A program made the translations under genes and the position numbers. The notes beneath the pieces were generated by a model. It had not been told where the DNA came from and did not search any database. It was given only the letters and a program-made list of their open reading frames with translations. Below, piece after piece: positions 1 to 6,964 of a stretch of 12,718 nucleotides of DNA (position 1 is the stretch's first letter; the number at the start of each line of letters is the position of its first letter). This stretch comes from Bacteroidota bacterium (lineage in GTDB: Bacteria > Bacteroidota > Bacteroidia > Chitinophagales > Chitinophagaceae): assembly GCA_023433345.1 (NCBI GenBank), contig JAEZDA010000052.1:1-12718 (forward strand), given 5' to 3'.

Positions 1-999
1 ATCCCCGAGCTCTACAGGATCTTCAGGCCTTCTCTCAACAGGCTTCTTCATTAATGCATCAAAGTTCTGAAGTGAAACCTGGGCTTCCTTGTATGAAAGA
101 ATGATATTGCCAAGATCTTGCAGCGGCATAAAAATCGCATTCATTATTACCTGCATGGATATAAGCTCCCCCGTGGTCAGCACCTTCCTGAATATGAGCC
201 AAAGCAGAATAAATAAAATCGATTGCTTTAGTAAATTCAACGTTGTTCCCTGGAGAAAGCTAAGCGTTCTTACTCTCTTCACTTTTTGCATTTCCAGGTC
301 GTATATCTTTTGAGTGAAACCTTTCAACCTCCGTATTTCAGGATAAGTTAGCCCGAGGCTTTTCACCAGTTCAATATTCCGAAGTGATTCAGTGATGTTC
401 CCGGACATCCTGGAATTCTCCCTGAATATTTTTCGTTGTATTGTCTTTATTTTTCGGCTAAGCATACCTGTTAGTCCGCCCAAAAGCAGCACACCCACCA
501 GAAATACAGGAACCAACAACCAACTACGGGTAACCGCATAATACGAGAGAAAGCCCAGGCCAACGATTGTACTAAACACTACATGAATTACTTCGGTGAC
601 GAATTTCTCAGTGTCCCGCTTCGTTTTCTGCAAAATAGAAAGCGTTTCACCGCTTCTCTGATCTTCAAACTCCTGGTAGGAGAGACGGAGCGTTTGTTTC
701 AACCCATCGTCAAAAACATTCATTCCAAATTTTTGAACTATCATCCTCACCACATATTCCTGCAGGGTTCGGGCAAGCCTTGCAGCCATTGCAACAGCTA
801 CTGCAAGGCCCAGCAGGTAAAGGATTCCACGGATAAGTTCGTTTTCAGTTTTGCCTCCCGTGTTCATTGCATACTCATCAATGATCTTTCCGAATATTAC
901 CGGGTCAAGGAATGTTAGTACCTGCGCGATGCCTGCAAGAGTTAATGCAAGAACAACGAGCCATTTGTGCGGTCGAATATATTGCCAGAAGATTTTCAT
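1..999 (-). CDS. ABC exporter, transmembrane half (C-terminal ATPase beyond the window edge)
   Basis: An open frame runs on the minus strand from an ATG at 999 to the window edge, 333 codons without a stop. It is the type-1 ABC exporter membrane domain. Hydrophobic segments lie near residues 14-34, 56-76, 139-178 (probably two helices), 256-275 and 280-300, about six helices. The stretch SYQEFEDQRSGETL (107-120) is the usual coupling-helix region before the third helix, and NSRMSGNITESLRNIELVKSLG (195-216) is the conserved loop after the fourth. The last visible residues lie in the linker to the nucleotide-binding domain, so Walker A and B are not in view. It was probably a half-transporter that dimerises in the inner membrane and exports a lipid, drug or peptide; the substrate cannot be told. 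It is divergent from the thiolase gene across 89 bp. I saw no clear promoter on this strand. Confidence 0.93.
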   Translation of the reverse strand, partial: MKIFWQYIRPHKWLVVLALTLAGIAQVLTFLDPVIFGKIIDEYAMNTGGKTENELIRGILYLLGLAVAVAMAARLARTLQEYVVRMIVQKFGMNVFDDGLKQTLRLSYQEFEDQRSGETLSILQKTKRDTEKFVTEVIHVVFSTIVGLGFLSYYAVTRSWLLVPVFLVGVLLLGGLTGMLSRKIKTIQRKIFRENSRMSGNITESLRNIELVKSLGLTYPEIRRLKGFTQKIYDLEMQKVKRVRTLSFLQGTTLNLLKQSILFILLWLIFRKVLTTGELISMQVIMNAIFMPLQDLGNIILSYKEAQVSLQNFDALMKKPVERRPEDPVELGD

Positions 1000-1034
1000 G
1001 CTTTTAATATAATGTATTGGATCGGAAGTGCCGG

Positions 1035-1067
1035 TTGCAACATACATGCCCAAAATCGCTAACTTTG
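1035..1067 (+). promoter_or_regulatory. Bacteroidota-type promoter of the thiolase gene
   Basis: TAACTTTG at 1060-1067 matches the Bacteroidota -7 element TAnnTTTG exactly. A TTG at 1035-1037, 22 nt upstream, can serve as the -33 element. The box ends 21 nt before the ATG at 1089, the same distance seen at pdhB and close to UbiD and pdhA. Its position inside the longer upstream reading frame argues against any start before 1089. Confidence 0.6.
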
Positions 1068-1088
1068 CGCCTCAAAAAAGAGCTTGAA

Positions 1089-2267
1089 ATGAAAGAAGTA
1101 TATATACTATCGGCAGTAAGAACGCCAATTGGGAGCTTTGGCGGCTCGTTGAAAGATTTCACCGCATCTCAACTTGGAGCGATCGCTATTAAAGGAGCAT
1201 TGGAAAAAGCAGGAGTTGATCCTAAGGATGTAGACGATGTTTTAATGGGATGTGTTATCCAGGCCAATGTAGGGCAGGCTCCTGCGCGCCAGGCGGCTAA
1301 ATTTGCCGGCTTGCCAGATGAAGTGAACTGCACAACAGTAAACAAGGTTTGCGCAAGCGGAATGAAAGCGATCTCCCAGGCGGCTCAAAGCATTATGCTT
1401 GGAGATGCTGACATTGTAGTTGCCGGCGGAATGGAAAGCATGAGTAATGTGCCTTTCTACCTCGACAAGATGCGTTGGGGAAACAAATACGGTAATTCAA
1501 ATGTTATCGACGGGCTGGCAAAAGACGGCCTCACCGATGTATATGATGGTCAGGCAATGGGAATGGCTGCCGAGGCATGCGCATCAGGATGCGGAATCTC
1601 ACGCGAAGAGCAGGACGCTTTTGCCGTGGAAAGCTATAAACGCAGCCAGGCGGCAGTGAATGAAGGAAAATTTGAAAACGAGATCGTTCCCGTAGAAATT
1701 CCACAGAGGAAAGGAGACCCTTTAAAGTTTGCAAAGGATGAGGAACCTTTCAATGTGAAGTTTGAAAAGATACCGGAATTGAAAGGTGCATTTAAGAAAG
1801 ACGGAACCGTTACCGCAGCCAACGCGTCTACAATGAATGACGGCGCTGCTGCACTGGTACTGATAAGCAGGGAAAAGGCTGAGCTGCTCGGGCTTAAACC
1901 GATCGGAAAAATAATCGGTTATGCTGATGCTGAACAGAAACCTGTGGACTTTACCACCACTCCTTCAATAGCAGTACCTAAAGCTGTTGCAAAGGCAGGG
2001 CTTAAAATGGAAGATATTTCCTTTTGGGAATTGAATGAAGCCTTTGCAGTTGTGGGTATTGAAAATACAAAGAGGATGAAACTTGATCCCGCGAAGGTGA
2101 ATGCACATGGAGGAGCCGTTAGTATCGGGCATCCGCTGGGAGCAAGCGGCGCACGAATAATAGTTACTCTCCTCAATGTGTTAAAAGCCAACAATGCAAA
2201 ATACGGTGCTGCCGGTATTTGCAACGGCGGCGGCGGCGCAAGCGCAATGGTGATAGAGAATATTTAA
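1089..2267 (+). CDS. Acetyl-CoA C-acetyltransferase (thiolase)
   Basis: A complete 392-residue thiolase. It condenses two acetyl-CoA to acetoacetyl-CoA or runs the reverse cleavage, in the cytoplasm. All catalytic parts are present: nucleophile Cys88 in NKVCASGMK, His348 in GHPLGASG, and Cys378 in GICNGGGGAS, plus the NEAFAVV motif. The N-terminus KEVYILSAVRTPIGSFGG is the standard thiolase beginning, so the start is the ATG at 1089. An in-frame ATG at 1017 would add 24 unrelated residues and lies before the likely promoter. The degradative (FadA-like) and biosynthetic (AtoB/PhaA-like) forms cannot be firmly separated here. The length and lack of a fadB neighbour favour AtoB/PhaA type. It is a single-gene unit, ended by the terminator at 2285-2316. 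Confidence 0.95.
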   Translation: MKEVYILSAVRTPIGSFGGSLKDFTASQLGAIAIKGALEKAGVDPKDVDDVLMGCVIQANVGQAPARQAAKFAGLPDEVNCTTVNKVCASGMKAISQAAQSIMLGDADIVVAGGMESMSNVPFYLDKMRWGNKYGNSNVIDGLAKDGLTDVYDGQAMGMAAEACASGCGISREEQDAFAVESYKRSQAAVNEGKFENEIVPVEIPQRKGDPLKFAKDEEPFNVKFEKIPELKGAFKKDGTVTAANASTMNDGAAALVLISREKAELLGLKPIGKIIGYADAEQKPVDFTTTPSIAVPKAVAKAGLKMEDISFWELNEAFAVVGIENTKRMKLDPAKVNAHGGAVSIGHPLGASGARIIVTLLNVLKANNAKYGAAGICNGGGGASAMVIENI

Positions 2268-2284
2268 TCAACTCCTGATAAAAG

Positions 2285-2316
2285 AAAAGCCCCCGAAGTT
2301 GTCAGGGGCTTTTTAT
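2285..2316. terminator. Bidirectional rho-independent terminator
   Basis: AAAAGCCCC at 2285-2293 pairs perfectly with GGGGCTTTT at 2305-2313 around an 11-nt loop, and the T-rich tract continues to about 2319. The A-rich 5' arm gives a U-tract on the other strand as well. It sits 17 bp past the thiolase stop and 17 bp past the end of the minus-strand gene at 2334, so it can serve both convergent genes. Confidence 0.9.
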
Positions 2317-2333
2317 TTTGGCGAATATTATTT

Positions 2334-2813
2334 CTATAACAATATTGCGATCAGAACAATCACCACCCAAACTCCTAAACCGATCCAGGCCCACCTCACT
2401 CTCTTTGATTTTTTATCGTCATTGATCAGGTAAGCGATCAAAACCCCGATCAACCCGAGCACAAAGCCGAGCGCAAATCCCCCAATATGAAAACTTTCGC
2501 CGGCTGCAGCTTTTTTCAGTGTTTGGTTGTGTACGCGGCCATCTTCATCTATCATTCCGCGTAGTTTTTTCTGAGCTGCCTTAAACGCTATTTTCTGACC
2601 ACCCTTCATTTTATGGCCACTAAGCTCTTCGAAATCCTTCCTCGAAATTTCAGACAGGTCTTTCAGCGAAATTTTGTTGCCCGTTGATCCAACCGGGAAA
2701 AACAATTCAGATGCTTTAGGGTTTTCAGAATTCATTTTTCCTGGCGACACTGAGGCGAACTGTGGTGCACTGAAAAATAAAACAGCAACGATAATTAGCA
2801 GGAACTTTTTCAT
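2334..2813 (-). CDS. Small secreted/membrane protein of unknown function
   Basis: I do not recognise a named family. From the ATG at 2813 the protein has 159 residues. It begins with a classic signal peptide, MKKFLLIIVAVLFFSAPQFA, probably cut near residue 20. An in-frame ATG at 2849 would put 12 odd residues before this signal, so 2813 is preferred. A charged middle region (about 45-105) contains EISRKDFEELSGHKMKGGQK followed by IAFKAAQKKLR. Two hydrophobic helices follow, about 110-130 (glycine-rich, GGFALGFVLGLIGVLIAYLI) and 140-158, separated by a basic turn NDDKKSKRVR. From memory, similar 'LSGxKM...AFKxxQKKL' modules before short membrane tails recur in Bacteroidota proteins; this is unverified. 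The gene stands alone, shares a terminator with the thiolase, and is divergent from pdhB. No clear promoter box was seen on this strand. Confidence 0.85.
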   Translation of the reverse strand: MKKFLLIIVAVLFFSAPQFASVSPGKMNSENPKASELFFPVGSTGNKISLKDLSEISRKDFEELSGHKMKGGQKIAFKAAQKKLRGMIDEDGRVHNQTLKKAAAGESFHIGGFALGFVLGLIGVLIAYLINDDKKSKRVRWAWIGLGVWVVIVLIAILL

Positions 2814-2924
2814 TTGGGAAATTTTAAGTGGATAAAATAAAATATGCATCTAATATATTCATTATTTAAGATGGACCGAAAAAAAATGTATTCGACCACC
2901 AGCTTCTCCTTGCAGTTTTAATGA

Positions 2925-2956
2925 TTTGCTGAAATGCGTTTAATAAAATAAATTTG
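2925..2956 (+). promoter_or_regulatory. Bacteroidota-type promoter of pdhB
   Basis: TAAATTTG at 2949-2956 is an exact TAnnTTTG -7 element, with TTTG at 2925-2928 as the -33 element 20 nt upstream. The box ends 21 nt before the ATG at 2978. It overlaps a possible in-frame TTG start at 2954, which would therefore not be in the transcript. Confidence 0.7.
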
Positions 2957-2977
2957 CCCTCCACAAAAACCAGCTAC

Positions 2978-3961
2978 ATGCGGCAAATAGCATTCAGGGA
3001 AGCACTTCGCGAAGCGATGCAGGAGGAAATGAGAAGAGATGAGCGCGTATTCTTAATGGGCGAGGAGGTTGCAGAATACAATGGAGCATACAAGGTAAGC
3101 CAGGGAATGCTTGATGAATTTGGTGCCCGGCGTGTTATCGACACTCCAATAGCAGAACTTGGCTTTACTGCAATAGCTGTGGGAGCTGCGCAGAACGGAC
3201 TTCGCCCGATAGTTGAATTTATGACCTGGAATTTCGCTGTACTCGCACTTGATCAAATACTGAACACAGCTTCCAAAATGCTTGCAATGAGCGGAGGCCA
3301 GGTAGGTTGCCCGATCGTTTTCCGTGGAGCTAACGGTAGTGCAGGGCAGTTAGGTGCACAACACTCCACCGCCTTCGAAAGCATGTATGCAAATATTCCC
3401 GGAATAAAGGTTATCTCCGTAAGCAATCCTTATGATGCAAAAGGACTGTTGAAGGCTGCAATAAGAGATGATGATCCTGTTGTTTTCATGGAAAGCGAGG
3501 TTATGTATGGGGATAAGGGCGAAGTGCCTGAAGAGGAATATATAATTCCCATCGGGAAAGCAAAGATCGTTCGTGAAGGTTCAGATGTTACCATTGTTTC
3601 TTTCAATAAAATGATGAAGGTGGCGATTGCAGCCGCAGATGAACTTGCAAAAGAAAATATCAGCGCAGAAGTGATCGATCTCCGAACCATTCGGCCAATG
3701 GATTGGGAAACAATTTTGAACAGCGTGAAGAAGACCAATCGCCTGGTGATCGTTGAAGAGCAGTGGCCATTTTCCTCTGTGTCATCAGAAATTTCTTACC
3801 GCATTCAAAAAGAAGGTTTCGATTATCTTGATGCGCCAATTCGCAGGATCACTGCTGCCGATGCGCCGATGCACTACGCGCCTAACCTTGTGGCAGCCTA
3901 TCTGCCAGACATGGCCCGCACGGTGAAACTCGTAAAGGAAGTGATGTATCTGAAAAAGTGA
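2978..3961 (+). CDS. pdhB: Pyruvate dehydrogenase E1 component, beta subunit
   Basis: A complete 327-residue E1 beta subunit. With E1 alpha it decarboxylates pyruvate using thiamine diphosphate and passes the acetyl group to the lipoyl arm of E2. The N-terminal pyrimidine-binding domain includes DTPIAELGF with the conserved Glu60 that activates the cofactor, MTWNFAVLALDQILNTASK, and QHSTAFESMYANIPGIKV. The C-terminal transketolase domain has DLRTIRPMDWETI, RLVIVEEQWPFSS and the ending AADAPMHYAPNL. The start is the ATG at 2978: MRQIAFREAL is the usual beginning and the promoter box covers the TTG at 2954. Related 2-oxoacid dehydrogenases are similar, but the close match to PdhB and a pdhA in the same window support pyruvate. 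The partner pdhA is 5.4 kb downstream, and no E2 or E3 gene is visible. Its stop codon directly abuts the stop of the next, minus-strand gene. Confidence 0.93.
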   Translation: MRQIAFREALREAMQEEMRRDERVFLMGEEVAEYNGAYKVSQGMLDEFGARRVIDTPIAELGFTAIAVGAAQNGLRPIVEFMTWNFAVLALDQILNTASKMLAMSGGQVGCPIVFRGANGSAGQLGAQHSTAFESMYANIPGIKVISVSNPYDAKGLLKAAIRDDDPVVFMESEVMYGDKGEVPEEEYIIPIGKAKIVREGSDVTIVSFNKMMKVAIAAADELAKENISAEVIDLRTIRPMDWETILNSVKKTNRLVIVEEQWPFSSVSSEISYRIQKEGFDYLDAPIRRITAADAPMHYAPNLVAAYLPDMARTVKLVKEVMYLKK

Positions 3962-4618
3962 TCACGCGGTTTTAAAAAAAACCTCCGGAAAAAGTTGACG
4001 GGCCTCTTTGCGGATTTTCCGTAAAAGCCTGAACGTTGCAATTTGTATTATCGCAGCCGAAACACATACCACTACTGCAATAACTATATTGCCAGACGTT
4101 ATTAACTTCCATCCTAAAAATTGCAGGAAAAAATTGAATAGAGAATTAGCTACCGGGTTGCACTGAAGCATCAATAAGCCTTTCCCACTTTTCCGCGGTT
4201 GCCGCATCAGCCTGATATTTATTATCCAGAACAATAACCATACAATAACCAGTGCTGTCCATAGAAATTCACCCTTCACAATATTCACTATAGTCCAGAC
4301 CGATATCAGAATGAGTAAAGACAACACGATCTCAGGCCACCTGAATTGATCTTTCAGTTCCTTCCACCACATCTTTTTATATTTCGCTTGAAGTGCATTT
4401 TGCTTTTCCTGAACGATGTGTGAAAACCCAAATAATCCGAAGCTGGCATAGGCCTGGTTCAATGCGGTTTCAAAGCCAACCTTCGGATCCTTCACCATGA
4501 TGTCTTCGATCATGTTGGCCAAATGGTCAACCAATTCAACCTGGAGGTCGTAGTAATGAACCATTTTTTTCTTTGTAAAAAGAAATAACTGCTCTATCTG
4601 AAATGGAGTTAAGCTCAT
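3962..4618 (-). CDS. PadR-coupled four-helix membrane protein
   Basis: A 218-residue protein with no family name I can give with confidence. Residues 1-80 are soluble and helical, with YYDLQVELVDHLANMIEDIM (22-41) and ETALNQAYASFG (50-61). This layout resembles the PadR-associated HAAS/DUF1700-type N-terminal domain, where an amphipathic helical hairpin precedes the membrane part. Four hydrophobic helices follow near residues 95-114, 118-137, 155-173 and 177-198. The tail is basic (LLRKIRKEARQ), which suggests both ends are cytoplasmic. The ATG overlaps the stop of the PadR gene by 4 nt (ATGA), so translation is coupled. Genes cotranscribed with a PadR repressor are often its target, so this is likely the regulated effector. 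An envelope or anti-sigma-like sensing role is only inference. Confidence 0.88.
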   Translation of the reverse strand: MSLTPFQIEQLFLFTKKKMVHYYDLQVELVDHLANMIEDIMVKDPKVGFETALNQAYASFGLFGFSHIVQEKQNALQAKYKKMWWKELKDQFRWPEIVLSLLILISVWTIVNIVKGEFLWTALVIVWLLFWIINIRLMRQPRKSGKGLLMLQCNPVANSLFNFFLQFLGWKLITSGNIVIAVVVCVSAAIIQIATFRLLRKIRKEARQLFPEVFFKTA

Positions 4619-4956
4619 CGCATGCTTAGTTTGAGATTCAAAATGCTTTCCATCTGAGAAACGAAGGCCGAGAGTTCCTTTACTTTTTTTGCCGATTCCT
4701 TTTTACCCTGGCTGGTGAGCGAATAATATTTTCGCTTTCGATTGTCAACCTCCGCCATTGAAATTTCGACAAGGCCATCAGCCTCAAGTTTATGTAATGC
4801 AGGATAAAGCGCGCCTTCGGTTAAAAGAAGCGCGCCATTGCTTAATTCTTTTACCAGCCTGGTTATTTCATATCCGTACATGCGTCCGTTTTCGCGGAGC
4901 AGTTTTAGAAGAATGGTATTTAAAGAACCTTTGATAAGTGGCTGATTCGGGAGCAT
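4615..4956 (-). CDS. PadR-family transcriptional regulator
   Basis: A 113-residue winged-helix protein. LIKGSLNTILLKLLRENGRMYGYEITRLVKEL is the PadR opening. LTEGALYPALHKLEADGLVEI is the recognition helix region, and RKRKYYSLTSQGK is the wing. A short C-terminal helix for dimerisation follows, so it belongs to the short PadR subfamily. The start is the ATG at 4956; an in-frame TTG two codons upstream adds only MI and lies inside the -7 box. It probably binds the palindrome at 4965-4985 and represses its own operon, as small PadR proteins usually do. It is divergent from a UbiD-family decarboxylase across 118 bp, so control of that gene is possible too. The inducing ligand is unknown. Confidence 0.95.
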   Translation of the reverse strand: MLPNQPLIKGSLNTILLKLLRENGRMYGYEITRLVKELSNGALLLTEGALYPALHKLEADGLVEISMAEVDNRKRKYYSLTSQGKKESAKKVKELSAFVSQMESILNLKLSMR

Positions 4957-4959
4957 AAT

Positions 4960-4967
4960 CAAATATA
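4960..4967 (-). promoter_or_regulatory. Candidate -7 element of the PadR operon, giving a leaderless transcript
   Basis: Read on the minus strand, 4967-4960 is TATATTTG, an exact TAnnTTTG. It ends 3 nt before the ATG at 4956. With the usual spacing, transcription would begin at or next to the A of ATG. No TTG is seen at the -33 distance, which weakens the call. Overlap with the palindrome at 4965-4985 supports a repressible promoter here. Confidence 0.45.
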
Positions 4968-4985
4968 CATAAGATCCTTATGCAT
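4965..4985. promoter_or_regulatory. Palindrome, likely PadR operator
   Basis: ATACATAAG (4965-4973) and CTTATGCAT (4977-4985) form an inverted repeat with 8 of 9 positions paired around a 3-nt centre. It overlaps the -7 element and spans roughly -10 to -30 of the PadR operon. A dimeric repressor bound here would block transcription. PadR proteins commonly bind A/T-rich dyads with ATGT/ACAT-type ends, which this resembles in part. Confidence 0.55.
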
Positions 4986-5047
4986 TGTGCAGGTTTCTCC
5001 TGTTGCCAATTTACATTGTGAACAAGAAATCCACGGCTGCAATTGGC

Positions 5048-5055
5048 TATCTTTA
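5048..5055 (+). promoter_or_regulatory. Weak -7 element of the UbiD-family gene
   Basis: TATCTTTA matches TAnnTTTG at 7 of 8 positions and ends 19 nt before the ATG at 5075, the spacing seen at other genes here. No well-placed TTG was found for the -33 element. Confidence 0.4.
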
Positions 5056-5074
5056 ATTTTTATCAGAGAGCAGA

Positions 5075-6898
5075 ATGGTGTACAAAAATCTCGAGTCTTG
5101 TTTAATTGATCTTCAGAAGCAGGGAGAACTGGTACGCGTATCCGAAGAAGTTGATCCACACCTGGAAATGGCAGCGATACATCTCCGTGTTCATGAAGCC
5201 GGGGGCCCGGCGCTGTTGTTTGAAAACATTAAAGGATCGGGCTTCCGCGCTGCATCAAATATTTTTGGTACGCTCAAAAGAAGCCGCTTTATTTTCCGTG
5301 ACTCGCTTGAAAATGTGAGAAAGATCATTGAAATGAAAGATGATCCTTTGAAAGCTGTTAAAAGTCCCATCAGGAATGCGGGCCTTCTGATGCAAGCCTG
5401 GCGTGCACTTCCAATTAAGGTTCCGAATCCGCTTGCCGGTTTTCGCGAGATAAAAATATCCGATCTCCCGATGATTCAACATTGGCCGATGGATGGCGGC
5501 GCATTCGTAACCTTACCCCAGGTTTATACAGAGGATGCAGACAAACCGGGGATAATGAATGCGAATATCGGCATGTATCGCATTCAGCTTAACGGTAACG
5601 CATACACGCTGAATGATGAAGTGGGCCTGCATTACCAGATCCACCGTGGTATCGGCGTGCACCAGGAAAAATTTAACCGGAAAGGACAGCCTTTGAGAGT
5701 GAGCATTTTTGTTGGTGGACCTCCGGCGCATTCCGTTGCAGCCGTTATGCCGCTGCCTGAAGGTATGGGTGAAGCTACCTTTGCAGGACTTCTTGCCGGG
5801 AGACGCTTTCATTATGGATATGTCGATGGCTTTTGCGTTAGTGCTGATGCAGATTTTGTAATTACGGGAGAAGTTCATCCCCGGGAGAATAAACCGGAAG
5901 GGCCTTTCGGTGATCACCTTGGATATTATAGTCTCCGGCATCCTTTCCCCTTAATGAAGGTGAAAAAGGTTTATGCAAGGCAAAACGCGATCTGGCCATT
6001 CACGGTTGTGGGAAGGCCTCCCCAGGAAGACACCAGCTTTGGCGCACTTATTCACGAGATAACCGGTAAAGCCCTTCAGCAGGAAATACCGGGCCTTAAA
6101 GAAGTGAACGCCGTGGATGCTGCGGGCGTACATCCCTTACTGTTAGCCATAGGCAGCGAGCGGTACACACCTTATGATCCTGCAGTGCGGCCATCAGAAT
6201 TATTAACGATCGCCAACAGGATTTTAGGTACAGGGCAGCTGAGTCTTGCGAAATTTCTTTTCATAACTGCAGGAACACCAGACGCGCTTAGCGCAAACAA
6301 CGTGGAAGAATTTTTCCGGTTTGTTTTCGAACGGGTTCATACAGATCGTGATGTGCACTTTCAAACAAAAACAACAATCGATACGCTGGATTATTCAGGC
6401 GAAGGCTTAAACAGCGGAAGCAAGGTAGTGATAGCGGCCTACGGAGAACCGGTGCGGAAATTGGCTGAAGCTGCCCCTGAATGCCTTGCTGCGCGTGGCG
6501 CAAGGATGATCTTCCCGGGCGTATGTGTTGTACCGATGAGAGCATTTGACAACTATCAATCAGCAGGTGTTGAAATGGATCTCCTGAGTGATGGGCTTAT
6601 GCCTTATATCGAGCAGATGAAGGGAATTGCCTTAATAATTGTTGCCGATGATCCGGAGTTTGTTTGCAAAACTTTAAACAACTTCCTGTGGGTGACCTTT
6701 ACAAGAAGCAACCCTGCATTTGATATTTATGGTATAGGATCATTTTACGAGCATAAACATTGGGGATGCATCGGCCCGCTGGTAATGGATGCTCGTGCAA
6801 AGCCGCACCACGCACCGGTTTTGGAGAAAGACGCAGCAGTTGAAAAGAAGATCGACAGGCTTTTTGCTAAAGGTGGAAGCCTTCACGGTATCATTTAA
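5075..6898 (+). CDS. UbiD-family decarboxylase, probably of menaquinone biosynthesis
   Basis: A 607-residue UbiD-family protein. These enzymes use prenylated FMN to remove carboxyl groups from aromatic or unsaturated acids. The family signature ENKPEGPFGDHLGYYS is present, with Glu271, Glu275 and Asp280, and so is NIGMYRIQLN with Arg169, the region that binds the cofactor and substrate. FVGGPPAHSVAAVMPLPEGMGEATFAGLLAG is also typical. It is about 110 residues longer than E. coli UbiD. Bacteroidota homologues of about 600 residues are usually annotated as menaquinone biosynthesis decarboxylase, and these bacteria use menaquinone rather than ubiquinone. An aromatic-acid decarboxylase role cannot be excluded, especially with a divergent PadR gene next door. 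No ubiX or other quinone gene is in the window. The N-terminus MVYKNLESCLIDLQKQGELVRV supports the ATG at 5075. Confidence 0.9.
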   Translation: MVYKNLESCLIDLQKQGELVRVSEEVDPHLEMAAIHLRVHEAGGPALLFENIKGSGFRAASNIFGTLKRSRFIFRDSLENVRKIIEMKDDPLKAVKSPIRNAGLLMQAWRALPIKVPNPLAGFREIKISDLPMIQHWPMDGGAFVTLPQVYTEDADKPGIMNANIGMYRIQLNGNAYTLNDEVGLHYQIHRGIGVHQEKFNRKGQPLRVSIFVGGPPAHSVAAVMPLPEGMGEATFAGLLAGRRFHYGYVDGFCVSADADFVITGEVHPRENKPEGPFGDHLGYYSLRHPFPLMKVKKVYARQNAIWPFTVVGRPPQEDTSFGALIHEITGKALQQEIPGLKEVNAVDAAGVHPLLLAIGSERYTPYDPAVRPSELLTIANRILGTGQLSLAKFLFITAGTPDALSANNVEEFFRFVFERVHTDRDVHFQTKTTIDTLDYSGEGLNSGSKVVIAAYGEPVRKLAEAAPECLAARGARMIFPGVCVVPMRAFDNYQSAGVEMDLLSDGLMPYIEQMKGIALIIVADDPEFVCKTLNNFLWVTFTRSNPAFDIYGIGSFYEHKHWGCIGPLVMDARAKPHHAPVLEKDAAVEKKIDRLFAKGGSLHGII

Positions 6899-6938
6899 CC
6901 AGCACGGTACTTTCAGAAATTGCTAACATCATAAGAAT

Positions 6939-6946
6939 TACTTTTA
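6939..6946 (+). promoter_or_regulatory. Weak -7 element of the TraB/GumN-family gene
   Basis: TACTTTTA fits TAnnTTTG at 7 of 8 positions and ends 18 nt before the ATG at 6965. A TTG at 6920-6922 is 16 nt upstream, somewhat close for a -33 element. Read-through from the UbiD-family gene is also possible, because no terminator lies between them. Confidence 0.35.
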
Positions 6947-6964
6947 CCGATCAATATATTCCGA

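Noticed and set aside
89..918. Two plus-strand frames inside 1-999
   Set aside because: Both are shadows of the ABC exporter gene on the minus strand, which is open over the whole stretch.
1017..1088. A 24-residue N-terminal extension of the thiolase from an upstream ATG
   Set aside because: The family begins at the ATG at 1089, and the exact -7 box at 1060-1067 lies inside the extension.
2954..2977. A TTG start for pdhB eight codons upstream
   Set aside because: The TTG is part of the -7 element, so it would not be transcribed, and the E1 beta sequence begins naturally at the ATG at 2978.
4959..5159. A 66-codon minus-strand frame with several cysteines between the PadR and UbiD-family genes
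   Set aside because: It overlaps the PadR promoter and the start of the UbiD-family gene, and its composition looks like chance; no family resemblance.
5513..5941. A 142-codon minus-strand frame within the UbiD-family gene
   Set aside because: It is fully covered by conserved UbiD motifs on the plus strand and has no recognisable protein character.
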